From assembly GCF_002504165.1 (NCBI RefSeq), contig NZ_CP021407.1, positions 1-64,000 on the forward strand: 64,000 nt of DNA. The letters run 5' to 3'. The DNA is from Pacificitalea manganoxidans. Lineage in GTDB: Bacteria > Pseudomonadota > Alphaproteobacteria > Rhodobacterales > Rhodobacteraceae. Made by a program: the position numbers and the translations under genes. Below the pieces are notes generated by a model, which had not been told where the DNA came from, made no database searches, and saw nothing but the letters and a program-made list of their open reading frames with translations. This document shows, piece after piece, positions 49,280-57,268 of this stretch (position 1 is the stretch's first letter; each line of letters begins with the position of its first letter).

Positions 49280-50584
49280 TTACAGAAGGGCTAACGAAAG
49301 GGAGGGAAAAGCGATCAGCACGACGAGCACCGCCAGCATCACCGCCGCAAAGGGCAATGCGCCAAGGAACACGTCTTTCAGGGTGATGCGCGGATCGTCG
49401 AGCGTCGCCTTGATGACGAAACACGAAATGCCAAGCGGCGGGGTCAGCAGGCCGATCTCAGCGCCGACCACGGTGATGATACCGAACCAGACAAGGCTCA
49501 TGTCCATCAGCTCGATCAACGGCAGGAACAGCGGCACCACGATCAGGATGATCGACGACGTATCGAGGATCGTGCCGAGGAACAGCATCAGGATCACATA
49601 AAGCACCATGATGACGACGAAGTTGAAATCCGACGCCGCCAGCATGCGCTCCAGCTCATTGGGCAGGCCAGCAAGGCCCAACATCCGGCTGTAGATCGAT
49701 GCGGCGGTGATGAGAAACAGGATCGCGGCGGTGATATGGCCGGTCTCGATCAGCGTATCCCACAGACCGCGCAGCGTGATCGTCCGCCGCAGCGCCGCGA
49801 TCAGCAGACCAAGCGCCGCACCGGCTGCACCCGCCTCGACCGGAGTCATCCAGCCCAGATAGATGCCCCCGATCACCGTGGCGATCAGGATGAGCATCGG
49901 AAGCGTGCGGTTCGCAATTTCGCCCCATGCCAGCGGAACGTAATCCTCGGCCGGGCGCCCCCCGACGAAGCCGGGCGTAAAGCGGCCCATCAGCCAGATC
50001 GTCCCGATATAGGCACCAGCCAGCATCAGGCCCGGAATGACACCGGCCATGAACATCTCGCCCACCGATTGCTCGGCCACGAAGGAATAGATGATCAGCA
50101 TCGCGGAGGGCGGAATGATCATGCCCAGCACGGAGGAGCCCGCCACCACGCCCACGGCAAACCGAGGATTGTAGTCGTAGCGCAGCATCTCAGGCACCGC
50201 GACCTTGGAGAAGACCGACGCCGACGCGATGGAACTGCCGGTCACGGCGGCAAAGGCCGCGTTCGCGCCAACGGTGGCCATGCCAATCCCGCCCAGCACC
50301 CGGCGGAACGCCGCGCTCATCACTGCGTAGATGTCACTGCCAAGCCCGGCCTTTGACACCACCAGCCCCATGAAACTGAACAGCGGGATCGTGGCAAAGG
50401 GATATTCCATCGCACTGTCGCTGACCGCGATCTTCAGCAGGTTCAGCGCCAGCGTGAAGTTGTCGCGCATCAGCCAGATCGACACGAACGACACGGCGGT
50501 CAGCGCAATCGGAATGTAGACGCCCAGATAGATCAGCAGCACGATGGCCGCGACAGAAATAGCGCCGATTTCAAGCGGACTCAT
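49280..50584 (-). CDS. TRAP transporter large permease (DctM family)
   Basis: A 434-residue polytopic protein with the DctM motifs 'PLFSFMGLVVSKAGLGSDIY', 'GVVAGSSVLGMIIPPSAMLI', 'TILDTSSIILIVVPLFLPLI' and 'EIGLLTPPLGISCFVIKA'. The sequence is open upstream to 50728, but ATG 50584 overlaps the small-permease stop (ATGA) and aligns with the start of its paralog at 41136. It belongs to the operon running from the FAH gene to the dioxygenase. Confidence 0.93.
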   Translation of the reverse strand: MSPLEIGAISVAAIVLLIYLGVYIPIALTAVSFVSIWLMRDNFTLALNLLKIAVSDSAMEYPFATIPLFSFMGLVVSKAGLGSDIYAVMSAAFRRVLGGIGMATVGANAAFAAVTGSSIASASVFSKVAVPEMLRYDYNPRFAVGVVAGSSVLGMIIPPSAMLIIYSFVAEQSVGEMFMAGVIPGLMLAGAYIGTIWLMGRFTPGFVGGRPAEDYVPLAWGEIANRTLPMLILIATVIGGIYLGWMTPVEAGAAGAALGLLIAALRRTITLRGLWDTLIETGHITAAILFLITAASIYSRMLGLAGLPNELERMLAASDFNFVVIMVLYVILMLFLGTILDTSSIILIVVPLFLPLIELMDMSLVWFGIITVVGAEIGLLTPPLGISCFVIKATLDDPRITLKDVFLGALPFAAVMLAVLVVLIAFPSLSLALL

Positions 50585-51141
50585 AGATCGGTCACCTTTC
50601 CGGGCTTCAGGACTTTCAGCACGAAGATCGTCGCGCAGAGGATCGAACTGGCAAGCACGGTCAGCCGGATCGGCCACCAAGGCGCGGTAAAGACGCCGGG
50701 GATGCCGAAGTAATCCTGCGTGTGCCACATCTCGACGAAGAGCGGGTAGGTCGCCACGGCGATCAACGCCATGATGACAAAGGACAGAAGATCAATCGCG
50801 CGCTGCAACAGCGCCGCGACGCGCGGTGCGGTGATCGCCAGCATTCCCAGAAACCCGTCAGACCGGGTCAACCGACCTGCGCGGATCACGTCAGGCAGTT
50901 GCAGGAACACGATGAGCACCATCGCGAATTGCACCAGTTCGATGGCGCCGTGCAGGGGTCGGTTGGCCAGCGTGCGCGCCAGCATGTCGTAGTTCACCAC
51001 GATCACAAGAGCGAGCACCATCAGCGTTCCGGTGGCATTGGCCCCCAGCGCGATGCCACGGACCAGCCGCCACGCCGCGCCGTGCAGACGCCGGTAGCCT
51101 GTCGCTACCGGCGCGCTGCCTTGGCCGTGTTCTGGCGTCAC
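50581..51141 (-). CDS. TRAP transporter small permease (DctQ family)
   Basis: A 186-residue four-helix protein with 'RPLHGAIELVQFAMVLIVFLQ', the DctQ-type second-helix region. It starts at a GTG (51139-51141) that overlaps the TGA of the binding-protein gene, and its own stop overlaps the large-permease start. No spacer separates it from dctP, unlike the other TRAP operon here. Confidence 0.88.
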   Translation of the reverse strand: MTPEHGQGSAPVATGYRRLHGAAWRLVRGIALGANATGTLMVLALVIVVNYDMLARTLANRPLHGAIELVQFAMVLIVFLQLPDVIRAGRLTRSDGFLGMLAITAPRVAALLQRAIDLLSFVIMALIAVATYPLFVEMWHTQDYFGIPGVFTAPWWPIRLTVLASSILCATIFVLKVLKPGKVTDL

Positions 51142-52241
51142 TGGGGCAGGCCCGCAGTCCAGTCGCGCAGCGCCTCGGAGCCGGCGGTCTGCTTATCGAG
51201 ATAAGCCCGCAGCATGTCCGAACCGGGCTTGCCCGCATTGTCCAGCTCCGCCGCCCATTCAGCCGCGATATCGGGCATGGAATTGGCCCAGGCCGTGCGC
51301 TGTTCGGCGCTCATTTCGACAATGGTGCCGCCCGCGTCGGTGAACGCCTGACGTGCTTCGGCGGCACGGTCCATCGCGATGTCGGCCAGACGGTCACGAT
51401 AGGCGACGGCCACCTCTTCGATGACGCCTTGGACTTCTTCGGGCAGACCGTTCCAGAAATCGGCATTGGCCGACAGCGTTTTGGTGTTCACCGCGCCCAG
51501 ATCAACCGCCAGCATGAAGGGGGCAACTTCGGAAATCTTGAACGTCTCCGCCGCTTCGGGCCACAGCATCGCGTGGTTCACGAGCCCGGTTTGCAGCATG
51601 TTGTAGAAATCGGTCAGCCCGCCGCGCACGCCTGCCGCGCCCTCGATCCCCTCGACATAGCGAAGGTTCATGCCGGCGCCTGCGATCTTCGCGCCTTCCA
51701 GATCGGAAACAGTTTCCACCTTCTCGGCCGAGAACAGCTGATATGTGTCGAGCACGACACCCGTGGTCAGGTAAACTTGGTTCTGGGCTGCGAATTCTTC
51801 CTGCATGGTCGGGAACTCATGCGCGATCTCGTCCACAGCGCGCGCGGTTGCACGGGCATCGGAAGACACGAAGGGCGTCACCGCAGCGATTGCCTGACTG
51901 GGCAGTTTCGAGCTGTGGAAAATGGTCGTGACGATCCCCAGATCCCCCAGACCCAGCTGCAGACCTTCCAGCACGCCGCCCGGCTTGACCACCGTGCCGC
52001 CGTAGCTTTCGTTCCATTCGATCTGGTAGGCGCCGGTTTCGGCGAGCCGCTTGTCGACTTCGGGGATGAAGAATTCGGTGAATTCCTGCACCCACATCGC
52101 CCGCGCCGGGTAGCCGTCCAGCACGTTGATGCGAATGGTTTCCTGCGCCAGCGCGGGGGTCGTGGCCGCAAGCCCGGCGATCAGGCTGCCGATCAGACCG
52201 GCGCCCAATTTCGTCCCTCGGGTCATATCGTCGTAGAACAT
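51138..52241 (-). CDS. TRAP transporter substrate-binding protein (DctP family)
   Basis: A 367-residue protein with a signal peptide ending near residue 32 (PALAQ) and mature start 'ETIRINVLDGYPARAMW'. Middle segments 'AKIAGAGMNLRYVEGIEGAAG' and 'NHAMLWPEAAETFKISEVAP' match the paralog at 39517. ATG 52241 has GGGAGG at good spacing. Together with the two permeases it should import an organic acid that the neighbouring FAH hydrolase, nitroreductase and dioxygenase act on. Confidence 0.92.
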   Translation of the reverse strand: MFYDDMTRGTKLGAGLIGSLIAGLAATTPALAQETIRINVLDGYPARAMWVQEFTEFFIPEVDKRLAETGAYQIEWNESYGGTVVKPGGVLEGLQLGLGDLGIVTTIFHSSKLPSQAIAAVTPFVSSDARATARAVDEIAHEFPTMQEEFAAQNQVYLTTGVVLDTYQLFSAEKVETVSDLEGAKIAGAGMNLRYVEGIEGAAGVRGGLTDFYNMLQTGLVNHAMLWPEAAETFKISEVAPFMLAVDLGAVNTKTLSANADFWNGLPEEVQGVIEEVAVAYRDRLADIAMDRAAEARQAFTDAGGTIVEMSAEQRTAWANSMPDIAAEWAAELDNAGKPGSDMLRAYLDKQTAGSEALRDWTAGLPQ

Positions 52242-52316
52242 GGTTTATCCTCCCTGATGGTGCGCCGGTGCGGCGCGCGTGACCGGCCCGGTCTGCACGG
52301 GTCGCGGCATTGAATG

Positions 52317-52346
52317 GGCCGGGCGCCTCTCCTCTAGCGCCGGGCC
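52317..52346 (-). promoter_or_regulatory. Stem-loop between nitroreductase and TRAP genes
   Basis: GGCCGGGCGC (52317-52326) and GCGCCGGGCC (52337-52346) pair with one mismatch across a 10-nt loop, directly after the nitroreductase stop. It may attenuate read-through into the TRAP genes. Confidence 0.45.
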
Positions 52347-52347
52347 G

Positions 52348-52998
52348 TCAGATCACCTGGCAAACCTCGTCGAAACGAAGGCGCGGCAACTTGCCGAACA
52401 GCGCGCTCTCGTCACCGTATCCAAGGTTGCACAGGAAGTTCGATTTCCAGCCGTTCTCGGCAAAGAATTCGCGGTCCACGATCTCGTTCGAGAAACCCGA
52501 CATCGCGCCCACATCAAGCCCGAGCGCCCGCGCCCCGATCATGAAATACGCGCCTTGCAGCGATGAATTGCGCAGGGCCGTCAGGTCGCAATGCTCCGGC
52601 TTGTCGCGGAACAGGTGCCGACGATCTTCGTGGGGGAAGGTCTCCGGCAGGCGGGTCCAGAACGCTGGGTCATAGGCGATGATGGTCGTCACCGGGGCGG
52701 ACATCATCTTGTCGATGTTCTTGTCCTTCAACGCGCGGGCCAGACGGGTCTTGGCCTCCACGCTGCGGACATGAACAAACCGCGCGGGCAGCGTATTCAT
52801 GCTGGTCGGGCCGGAGATGGTGATCTCGTGCAATTCGCGCAGCAGCGCGTCCGGCACCGGCTGATCCGACCACGCGTAATGCGAACGGGCATCGCGCAGG
52901 ATCAGGTCGATAGAATCGTCATCCAATCGGCTGAGCCGCCCGCGCAGGGACCGAACGGCCTCCTGCGCGCGGGACCGGGCATCGACCGCGACCGTCAT
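52348..52998 (-). CDS. Nitroreductase-family flavoprotein, RutE/HadB type
   Basis: A 216-residue FMN-dependent enzyme of the nitroreductase fold. The malonic-semialdehyde-reductase branch is suggested by 'RDARSHYAWSDQPVPDALLR' near residue 35, 'GPTSMNTLPARFVHVRS' and 'SSLQGAYFMIGARALGLDVG' near 145, and 'KSNFLCNLGYGDESALF' near 185. RutE reduces malonic semialdehyde to 3-hydroxypropionate; close relatives reduce other activated carbonyl or nitro compounds. Its start overlaps the FAH stop by 4 bp. Malonyl-CoA genes are encoded divergently, which makes a C3 acid intermediate an attractive idea (inference). Confidence 0.85.
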   Translation of the reverse strand: MTVAVDARSRAQEAVRSLRGRLSRLDDDSIDLILRDARSHYAWSDQPVPDALLRELHEITISGPTSMNTLPARFVHVRSVEAKTRLARALKDKNIDKMMSAPVTTIIAYDPAFWTRLPETFPHEDRRHLFRDKPEHCDLTALRNSSLQGAYFMIGARALGLDVGAMSGFSNEIVDREFFAENGWKSNFLCNLGYGDESALFGKLPRLRFDEVCQVI

Positions 52999-53867
52999 TC
53001 CGCCGCTTTCGCCAGATCGGCCTCGTCGAGGATCGGGCTGGCACAGATGCCGATACCTTCGATCTCGATCTCGACCACCTCGCCCGGACGCAGCCAGCGG
53101 GGTTCGGGTTTCTTGGCGTGGCCCACACCCGGCGGGGTGCCAAGCGCGATCAGGTCACCGGGTTCCAGCGTCGTGAATTCCGACATGATGGCGATGGTAT
53201 CGGCGACGCCCCAGATCATGTTGGAGGTGTTCGAGCTTTGCAGGATCTCGTCGCCCACGCGGCTTTCGATCTTCAGCCCCGTCGCGCCTTCGGGCAGGCT
53301 GTCGGGCGTCATCACATAGGGGCCGATGGCGCCGGTCTGATCGAAGTTCTTGCCCGGCGTCCACTGATGGGTCTTGCGCTGATAATCGCGGACCGAGCCA
53401 TCGTTGAACACGGTGTAGCCAAAGACGTGATCGAGCGCGTCCTCTTTCGAGATATGACGCCCGCCCTTGCCCACGATCAGCATCAACTCCGCCTCGTAGT
53501 CGAGCTTCTCCGAACAGCTGGGTCGGATCAGCGGGGCACCGGCAGCCATGATCGACTGGCGCGTGCGCATGAACATCGCCGGGTAATCGGGGATGTCGTA
53601 GCCGCCTTCTTTGATGTGTTCGATGTAGTTGAGCCCAAGGCACAGGATCTTGCCCGGCGCTTCGACCGGCAGAGCGGGCGTGATATCCGCCACCGCGACG
53701 GCATCGCCCGTCACATCACCCGCCTGAGCCAACAACTCCGGCGAGGCGATCAGCGCCGCAAGGTCCGTTCCGATTGCCGGAATGGCCTGCGTAAGGTTAA
53801 CGGCGCCGGCCGCATCCACACGGAACACTGCCCGCGTTTGCCCGACCGTCCCAACCAGAAGTTTCAT
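52995..53867 (-). CDS. Fumarylacetoacetate hydrolase-family protein
   Basis: A 290-residue FAH-fold protein. The N-terminal small domain is followed by the catalytic fold with 'ILCLGLNYIEHIKEGGYDIPDY', the metal-binding 'CSEKLDYEAELMLIVGKGGRH' with its acidic residues near 125-140, and 'GYTVFNDGSVRDYQRKTHQW'. Related enzymes hydrolyse acylpyruvates or decarboxylate ring-fission products such as 2-hydroxyhepta-2,4-diene-1,7-dioate. ATG 53867 has GAGGAGA at 6 nt; the frame runs back to 53921 through the operator region. It is the first gene of the FAH-TRAP-dioxygenase operon. Confidence 0.9.
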   Translation of the reverse strand: MKLLVGTVGQTRAVFRVDAAGAVNLTQAIPAIGTDLAALIASPELLAQAGDVTGDAVAVADITPALPVEAPGKILCLGLNYIEHIKEGGYDIPDYPAMFMRTRQSIMAAGAPLIRPSCSEKLDYEAELMLIVGKGGRHISKEDALDHVFGYTVFNDGSVRDYQRKTHQWTPGKNFDQTGAIGPYVMTPDSLPEGATGLKIESRVGDEILQSSNTSNMIWGVADTIAIMSEFTTLEPGDLIALGTPPGVGHAKKPEPRWLRPGEVVEIEIEGIGICASPILDEADLAKAAE

Positions 53868-53922
53868 GGCTTCTCCTCTCAATATTTCCTTTCTTTTGAC
53901 GATAAAAAATGTATACGTCAAT

Positions 53923-53936
53923 AAATATCGATATTT
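53923..53936. promoter_or_regulatory. Palindrome AAATATCGATATTT in a divergent promoter
   Basis: A perfect 14-bp palindrome in the 81-bp region between the FAH start (53867) and the YciI-like start (53949). Its inner 12 bases are identical to the palindrome upstream of the GntR gene at 47460. It is placed to repress both divergent operons. Confidence 0.65.
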
Positions 53937-53948
53937 TGGAGTAGAAAA

Positions 53949-54335
53949 ATGCCGGATTGGTCAACCTACCGCGAAACGGCCAGATCTCGCGGTGCGCTGG
54001 CGCTGGAATTGTTCGTGGTGATGTCCACGCCCACGGAGGACGGCCCCGACCTCGCCGCGCATCTGCCCAATCATCTGGACTATCAGCGACAGTTGGAAAC
54101 CGCGGGACACTTGTTCCTTGCCGGGCCAATGTCGGATGCAAGCGGCACGCGCGTCGAGGGGGCCGGGCTCATCATTTATCGCGCCGCGTCGCTCGACGAT
54201 GCGCGCGCGCTGGCGGATGCCGATCCGATGCATGCGGCAGGCGCGCGCCACTACACCTTGCGCCGCTGGATGGTCAACGAAGGGTCGCTGACGGTCAATG
54301 TGGGCCTATCCACCGGGCATGCGACCGCGTCCTGA
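53949..54335 (+). CDS. YciI-family protein
   Basis: A 128-residue protein of the YciI/muconolactone-isomerase-like ferredoxin fold. The family's 'LPNHLDYQRQLETAGHLFLA' (His and Asp near residue 42-47) and 'LAGPMSDASGTRVEGAGLII' segments are visible, as is 'DARALADADPMHAAGARHYT'. YciI-like proteins are small, often found in aromatic catabolism, and are mostly of unproven function. It has GGAG 7 nt upstream and starts 13 bp after the shared operator. It leads the operon continuing into malonyl-CoA decarboxylase. Confidence 0.82.
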   Translation: MPDWSTYRETARSRGALALELFVVMSTPTEDGPDLAAHLPNHLDYQRQLETAGHLFLAGPMSDASGTRVEGAGLIIYRAASLDDARALADADPMHAAGARHYTLRRWMVNEGSLTVNVGLSTGHATAS

Positions 54336-54385
54336 TCGGCCTTTCGCCTAGTCCTCCCTGCGCGCGCTGACACGGAAAGACGACG

Positions 54386-55693
54386 ATGCAGCTTATCCAA
54401 TCCACCTACCTCACCGATCTGCTGGCCACGATCACCCAGCGCAATCGCGCCGATGGCCGCGCCACCGATACCCGTTCCGCACGGGAATTGTGCGACCTGC
54501 TGCTGACCGATCTGGGCGATGTATCTTCCAACAAGATGTCGCGCGCCCTGCTGGCGAAATACCGTGACATGGAGCCCGCCGCGAAGCGCGCGTTCTTTGA
54601 CATGCTCGCCGATCATTACGACATCGACGGGGACCGGCTGACGCAGCTTGTCGCGGATTACACACGCGACCGCGATCCCGATGTGCTGGCCGCGCTGACA
54701 GCCTGCGCCGAGCCCCGGCGCCAAGAACTGTTCCGCCGGTTGAACCGGGTGCCGGGCGCCACCGCCGATCTGGTCGCCATGCGCTGCGATCTGCTGACAG
54801 CTATGAAGGACGCCCCCCGGCTGGCTGTGATCGACCACGATTTTCTGCACCTGTTCCGGTCATGGTTCAATCAGGGCTTTCTGGTGCTGCGCCGGATCAA
54901 CTGGGATTCGCCCGCCAGCATTCTTGAAAAGATCATCGCCTATGAGGCCGTCCACGCCATCGACAGCTGGGACGACCTGCGCCGCCGCCTGCTGCCCGAG
55001 GATCGTCGCTGCTACGCCTATTTTCACCCCGCAATGCCGGAGGAGCCGCTGATCTTTGTCGAGGTCGCGCTGACGGACGGGATTGCAGGCAATATTCAGG
55101 CCGTTCTGGCCGAAGACCGCCCTGCCCTGCCCGCGCGCCAGATCAACACGGCGGTGTTCTATTCGATCTCCAACTGTCAGAAGGGTCTGCGCGGGATTTC
55201 CTTTGGGAACTCGCTCATCAAACAGGTGGTGGAGGATCTGAAAGCGGCGATGCCGGGCCTGACGACCTTTGTCACCCTGTCGCCGGTGCCGGGGTTCCGC
55301 CGCTGGGCCGAAACCGCGCTGGAGGACCTGCCCGAGGAGGAAGCCCGGACATTGCGCAGCGCATTGGACGACACCAGCGACGATCCCGCGGCGGCGCGCA
55401 CCCTGCGCGCGCAGGTGGCGCATTATCTGATCGCAGCAAAGCATCCGCGTGGCGGTCCGCTCGACCCGGTGGCCCGGTTCCATCTGGGCAACGGCGCGCT
55501 GCTGCACGAGGTTCACGCCGGGGCCGACATATCCCCCAACGGGCTGCGGCAATCCTGCGGCGCGATGGTGAATTACCTCTACGACCTCAATCAGATCGAC
55601 CGCAATATCGAAGGCTACTCCACCAGCGGCACGGTTGCCCATGCGCGCCCGCTGGCCAACCTTCTGAAGACCCACACCCTGTCGAGGAGCTAG
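54386..55693 (+). CDS. matA: Malonyl-CoA decarboxylase
   Basis: A 435-residue protein matching MatA/MCD. A helical N-terminal domain ends near residue 165 and an acetyltransferase-like catalytic domain follows, containing 'FYSISNCQKGLRGISFGNSL' near 260, 'FVTLSPVPGFRRW' near 300 and the active-site 'RFHLGNGALLHEVHAGAD' near 370. It converts malonyl-CoA to acetyl-CoA and CO2. Ten bases separate it from the malonyl-CoA synthetase gene, so the pair can turn malonate into acetyl-CoA. No dedicated malonate carrier lies beside it, although the TRAP transporter across the operator could fill that role (inference). Confidence 0.92.
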   Translation: MQLIQSTYLTDLLATITQRNRADGRATDTRSARELCDLLLTDLGDVSSNKMSRALLAKYRDMEPAAKRAFFDMLADHYDIDGDRLTQLVADYTRDRDPDVLAALTACAEPRRQELFRRLNRVPGATADLVAMRCDLLTAMKDAPRLAVIDHDFLHLFRSWFNQGFLVLRRINWDSPASILEKIIAYEAVHAIDSWDDLRRRLLPEDRRCYAYFHPAMPEEPLIFVEVALTDGIAGNIQAVLAEDRPALPARQINTAVFYSISNCQKGLRGISFGNSLIKQVVEDLKAAMPGLTTFVTLSPVPGFRRWAETALEDLPEEEARTLRSALDDTSDDPAAARTLRAQVAHYLIAAKHPRGGPLDPVARFHLGNGALLHEVHAGADISPNGLRQSCGAMVNYLYDLNQIDRNIEGYSTSGTVAHARPLANLLKTHTLSRS

Positions 55694-55703
55694 GGACACC
55701 ATC

Positions 55704-57212
55704 ATGACCAACCATCTTTTCGATCCGCTCTTCGGCCGCCATTCCGGCAGCGACACGCCGTTCGTCACCACCCCCGGCGGCGCCACGATGAGCCATGCGG
55801 AATTCCTGACGCTGTCGGCGCGGATGGCCAATGTCTTTGCCGAGCTGAAGTTGCAAAAGGGCGATCGCGTCGCGGTGCAGGTGGGCAAATCCGTGCCGGC
55901 GCTGGCGATCTACGCCGCCTGTCTGCGCAGCGGGCTGGTTCTGTTGCCGCTCAACACCGGCTACACCGTGTCGGAGCTTGATTACTTCCTGCAGGATGCG
56001 GAGCCGGGGCTGGTGGTTTGCGATCCGGCGCAGGCCGACGCGCTGCACGCCATCCTGCCCCATGGCGCCACCCTGCTGACGCTTGATGCCCAAGGCGCGG
56101 GCAGCCTGACCGACCGCGCCGCAGAGGCCGCCGCCGAGCACACGCCGCTGTCGTGCGGGCCCGACGATCTGGCCGCGATCCTCTATACCTCCGGCACCAC
56201 GGGCCGGTCCAAGGGCGCGATGCTGACCCATGACAACCTGCTGTCCAATGCGCAGGCGCTGGCCGATCTGTGGCGGTTCAGCGAGCGGGACACGTTGCTG
56301 CATGCGCTGCCGATCTTTCACACCCACGGGCTGTTCGTGGCGGTCAACGTCTGCGCGCTGTCGGGGGCGGCGATGCTGTTCCATCCGGGGTTCAAGCTGG
56401 ACGCGATCATCGACGACCTGCCCCGCGCCACGGTCCTGATGGGCGTGCCCACCTTCTACACCCGCCTGCTCGCCGACGCGCGGTTCACCCGTGATCTCGT
56501 CGCGCATATGCGGCTGTTCGTGTCCGGCTCCGCGCCGCTGCTTGCCGAAACCCACGAAGCGTTCGAGGCCCGCACCGGCCACCGCATTCTGGAACGCTAT
56601 GGCATGACCGAAACCAACATGAACGTCTCGAACCCCTATGACGGCGAGCGGCGCGCGGGCACCGTGGGCTTCCCCCTGCCGGGGGTGGACCTGCGCATCA
56701 CCGATCCGCAGACCGGCGCCACGCTGCCCGAGGGCGATATCGGCATGATCGAGGTGCGCGGACCAAACGTGTTCAAAGGCTATTGGCGGATGCCGGAGAA
56801 AACCGCCGAGGAGCTGCGCGACAACGGCTTCTTCATCACCGGCGATCTGGGGCAGATCGATGCGCAGGGCTATGTCGCCATCGTCGGGCGGCAGAAGGAT
56901 CTGATCATTTCCGGCGGCTACAATATCTACCCCAAGGAAATCGAGGTGCTGCTCGACAGCCTGCCGGAGGTAAACGAATCCGCCGTGATCGGTGTGCCTG
57001 ACGCGGATTTCGGCGAGGCCGTTCTGGCCGCCGTCGTGCCCGCTCCCGGCACCACACCCGACCCCGAAGCGCTGCTGGACCGCATCCGCCCCGAACTGGC
57101 CCGGTTCAAGCATCCCCGCGCGATCCACATCGTCGAAGAGTTGCCCCGCAACACGATGGGCAAGGTGCAAAAGAACATTCTGCGGCAGACCTTCACGCCC
57201 AAACCCGCCTGA
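55704..57212 (+). CDS. matB: Malonyl-CoA synthetase (MatB-like acyl-CoA ligase)
   Basis: A 502-residue ANL-superfamily ligase. The P-loop is 'LYTSGTTGRSKGAMLTH' near residue 160, then 'ILERYGMTETNMN' near 300, 'GDLGQIDAQGYVAIVGRQKD' near 390, 'SGGYNIYPKEIE', and the catalytic lysine in 'PRNTMGKVQKNIL' near the C-terminus. Its position immediately after malonyl-CoA decarboxylase supports malonate as substrate. Methylmalonate and related diacids are commonly accepted by MatB enzymes. The gene converges on the patatin gene. Confidence 0.9.
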   Translation: MTNHLFDPLFGRHSGSDTPFVTTPGGATMSHAEFLTLSARMANVFAELKLQKGDRVAVQVGKSVPALAIYAACLRSGLVLLPLNTGYTVSELDYFLQDAEPGLVVCDPAQADALHAILPHGATLLTLDAQGAGSLTDRAAEAAAEHTPLSCGPDDLAAILYTSGTTGRSKGAMLTHDNLLSNAQALADLWRFSERDTLLHALPIFHTHGLFVAVNVCALSGAAMLFHPGFKLDAIIDDLPRATVLMGVPTFYTRLLADARFTRDLVAHMRLFVSGSAPLLAETHEAFEARTGHRILERYGMTETNMNVSNPYDGERRAGTVGFPLPGVDLRITDPQTGATLPEGDIGMIEVRGPNVFKGYWRMPEKTAEELRDNGFFITGDLGQIDAQGYVAIVGRQKDLIISGGYNIYPKEIEVLLDSLPEVNESAVIGVPDADFGEAVLAAVVPAPGTTPDPEALLDRIRPELARFKHPRAIHIVEELPRNTMGKVQKNILRQTFTPKPA

Positions 57213-57229
57213 CGCGGGACAGGCACCCC

Positions 57230-57268
57230 CGCGCGGTCGGTCAGCGCCACAGCCTGTCCGACCGCGCG
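57230..57268. terminator. Convergent stem-loop after matB
   Basis: CGCGCGGTCGG (57230-57240) and CCGACCGCGCG (57258-57268) form a perfect 11-bp stem. One arm lies in the last codons of the patatin gene, so it could end transcripts from both directions. Confidence 0.45.

Noticed and set aside
53911-53916. Bare GTATAC sites as a common GntR operator
   Set aside because: A six-base AT-rich palindrome is expected several times by chance in 64 kb; only the longer matches are kept.
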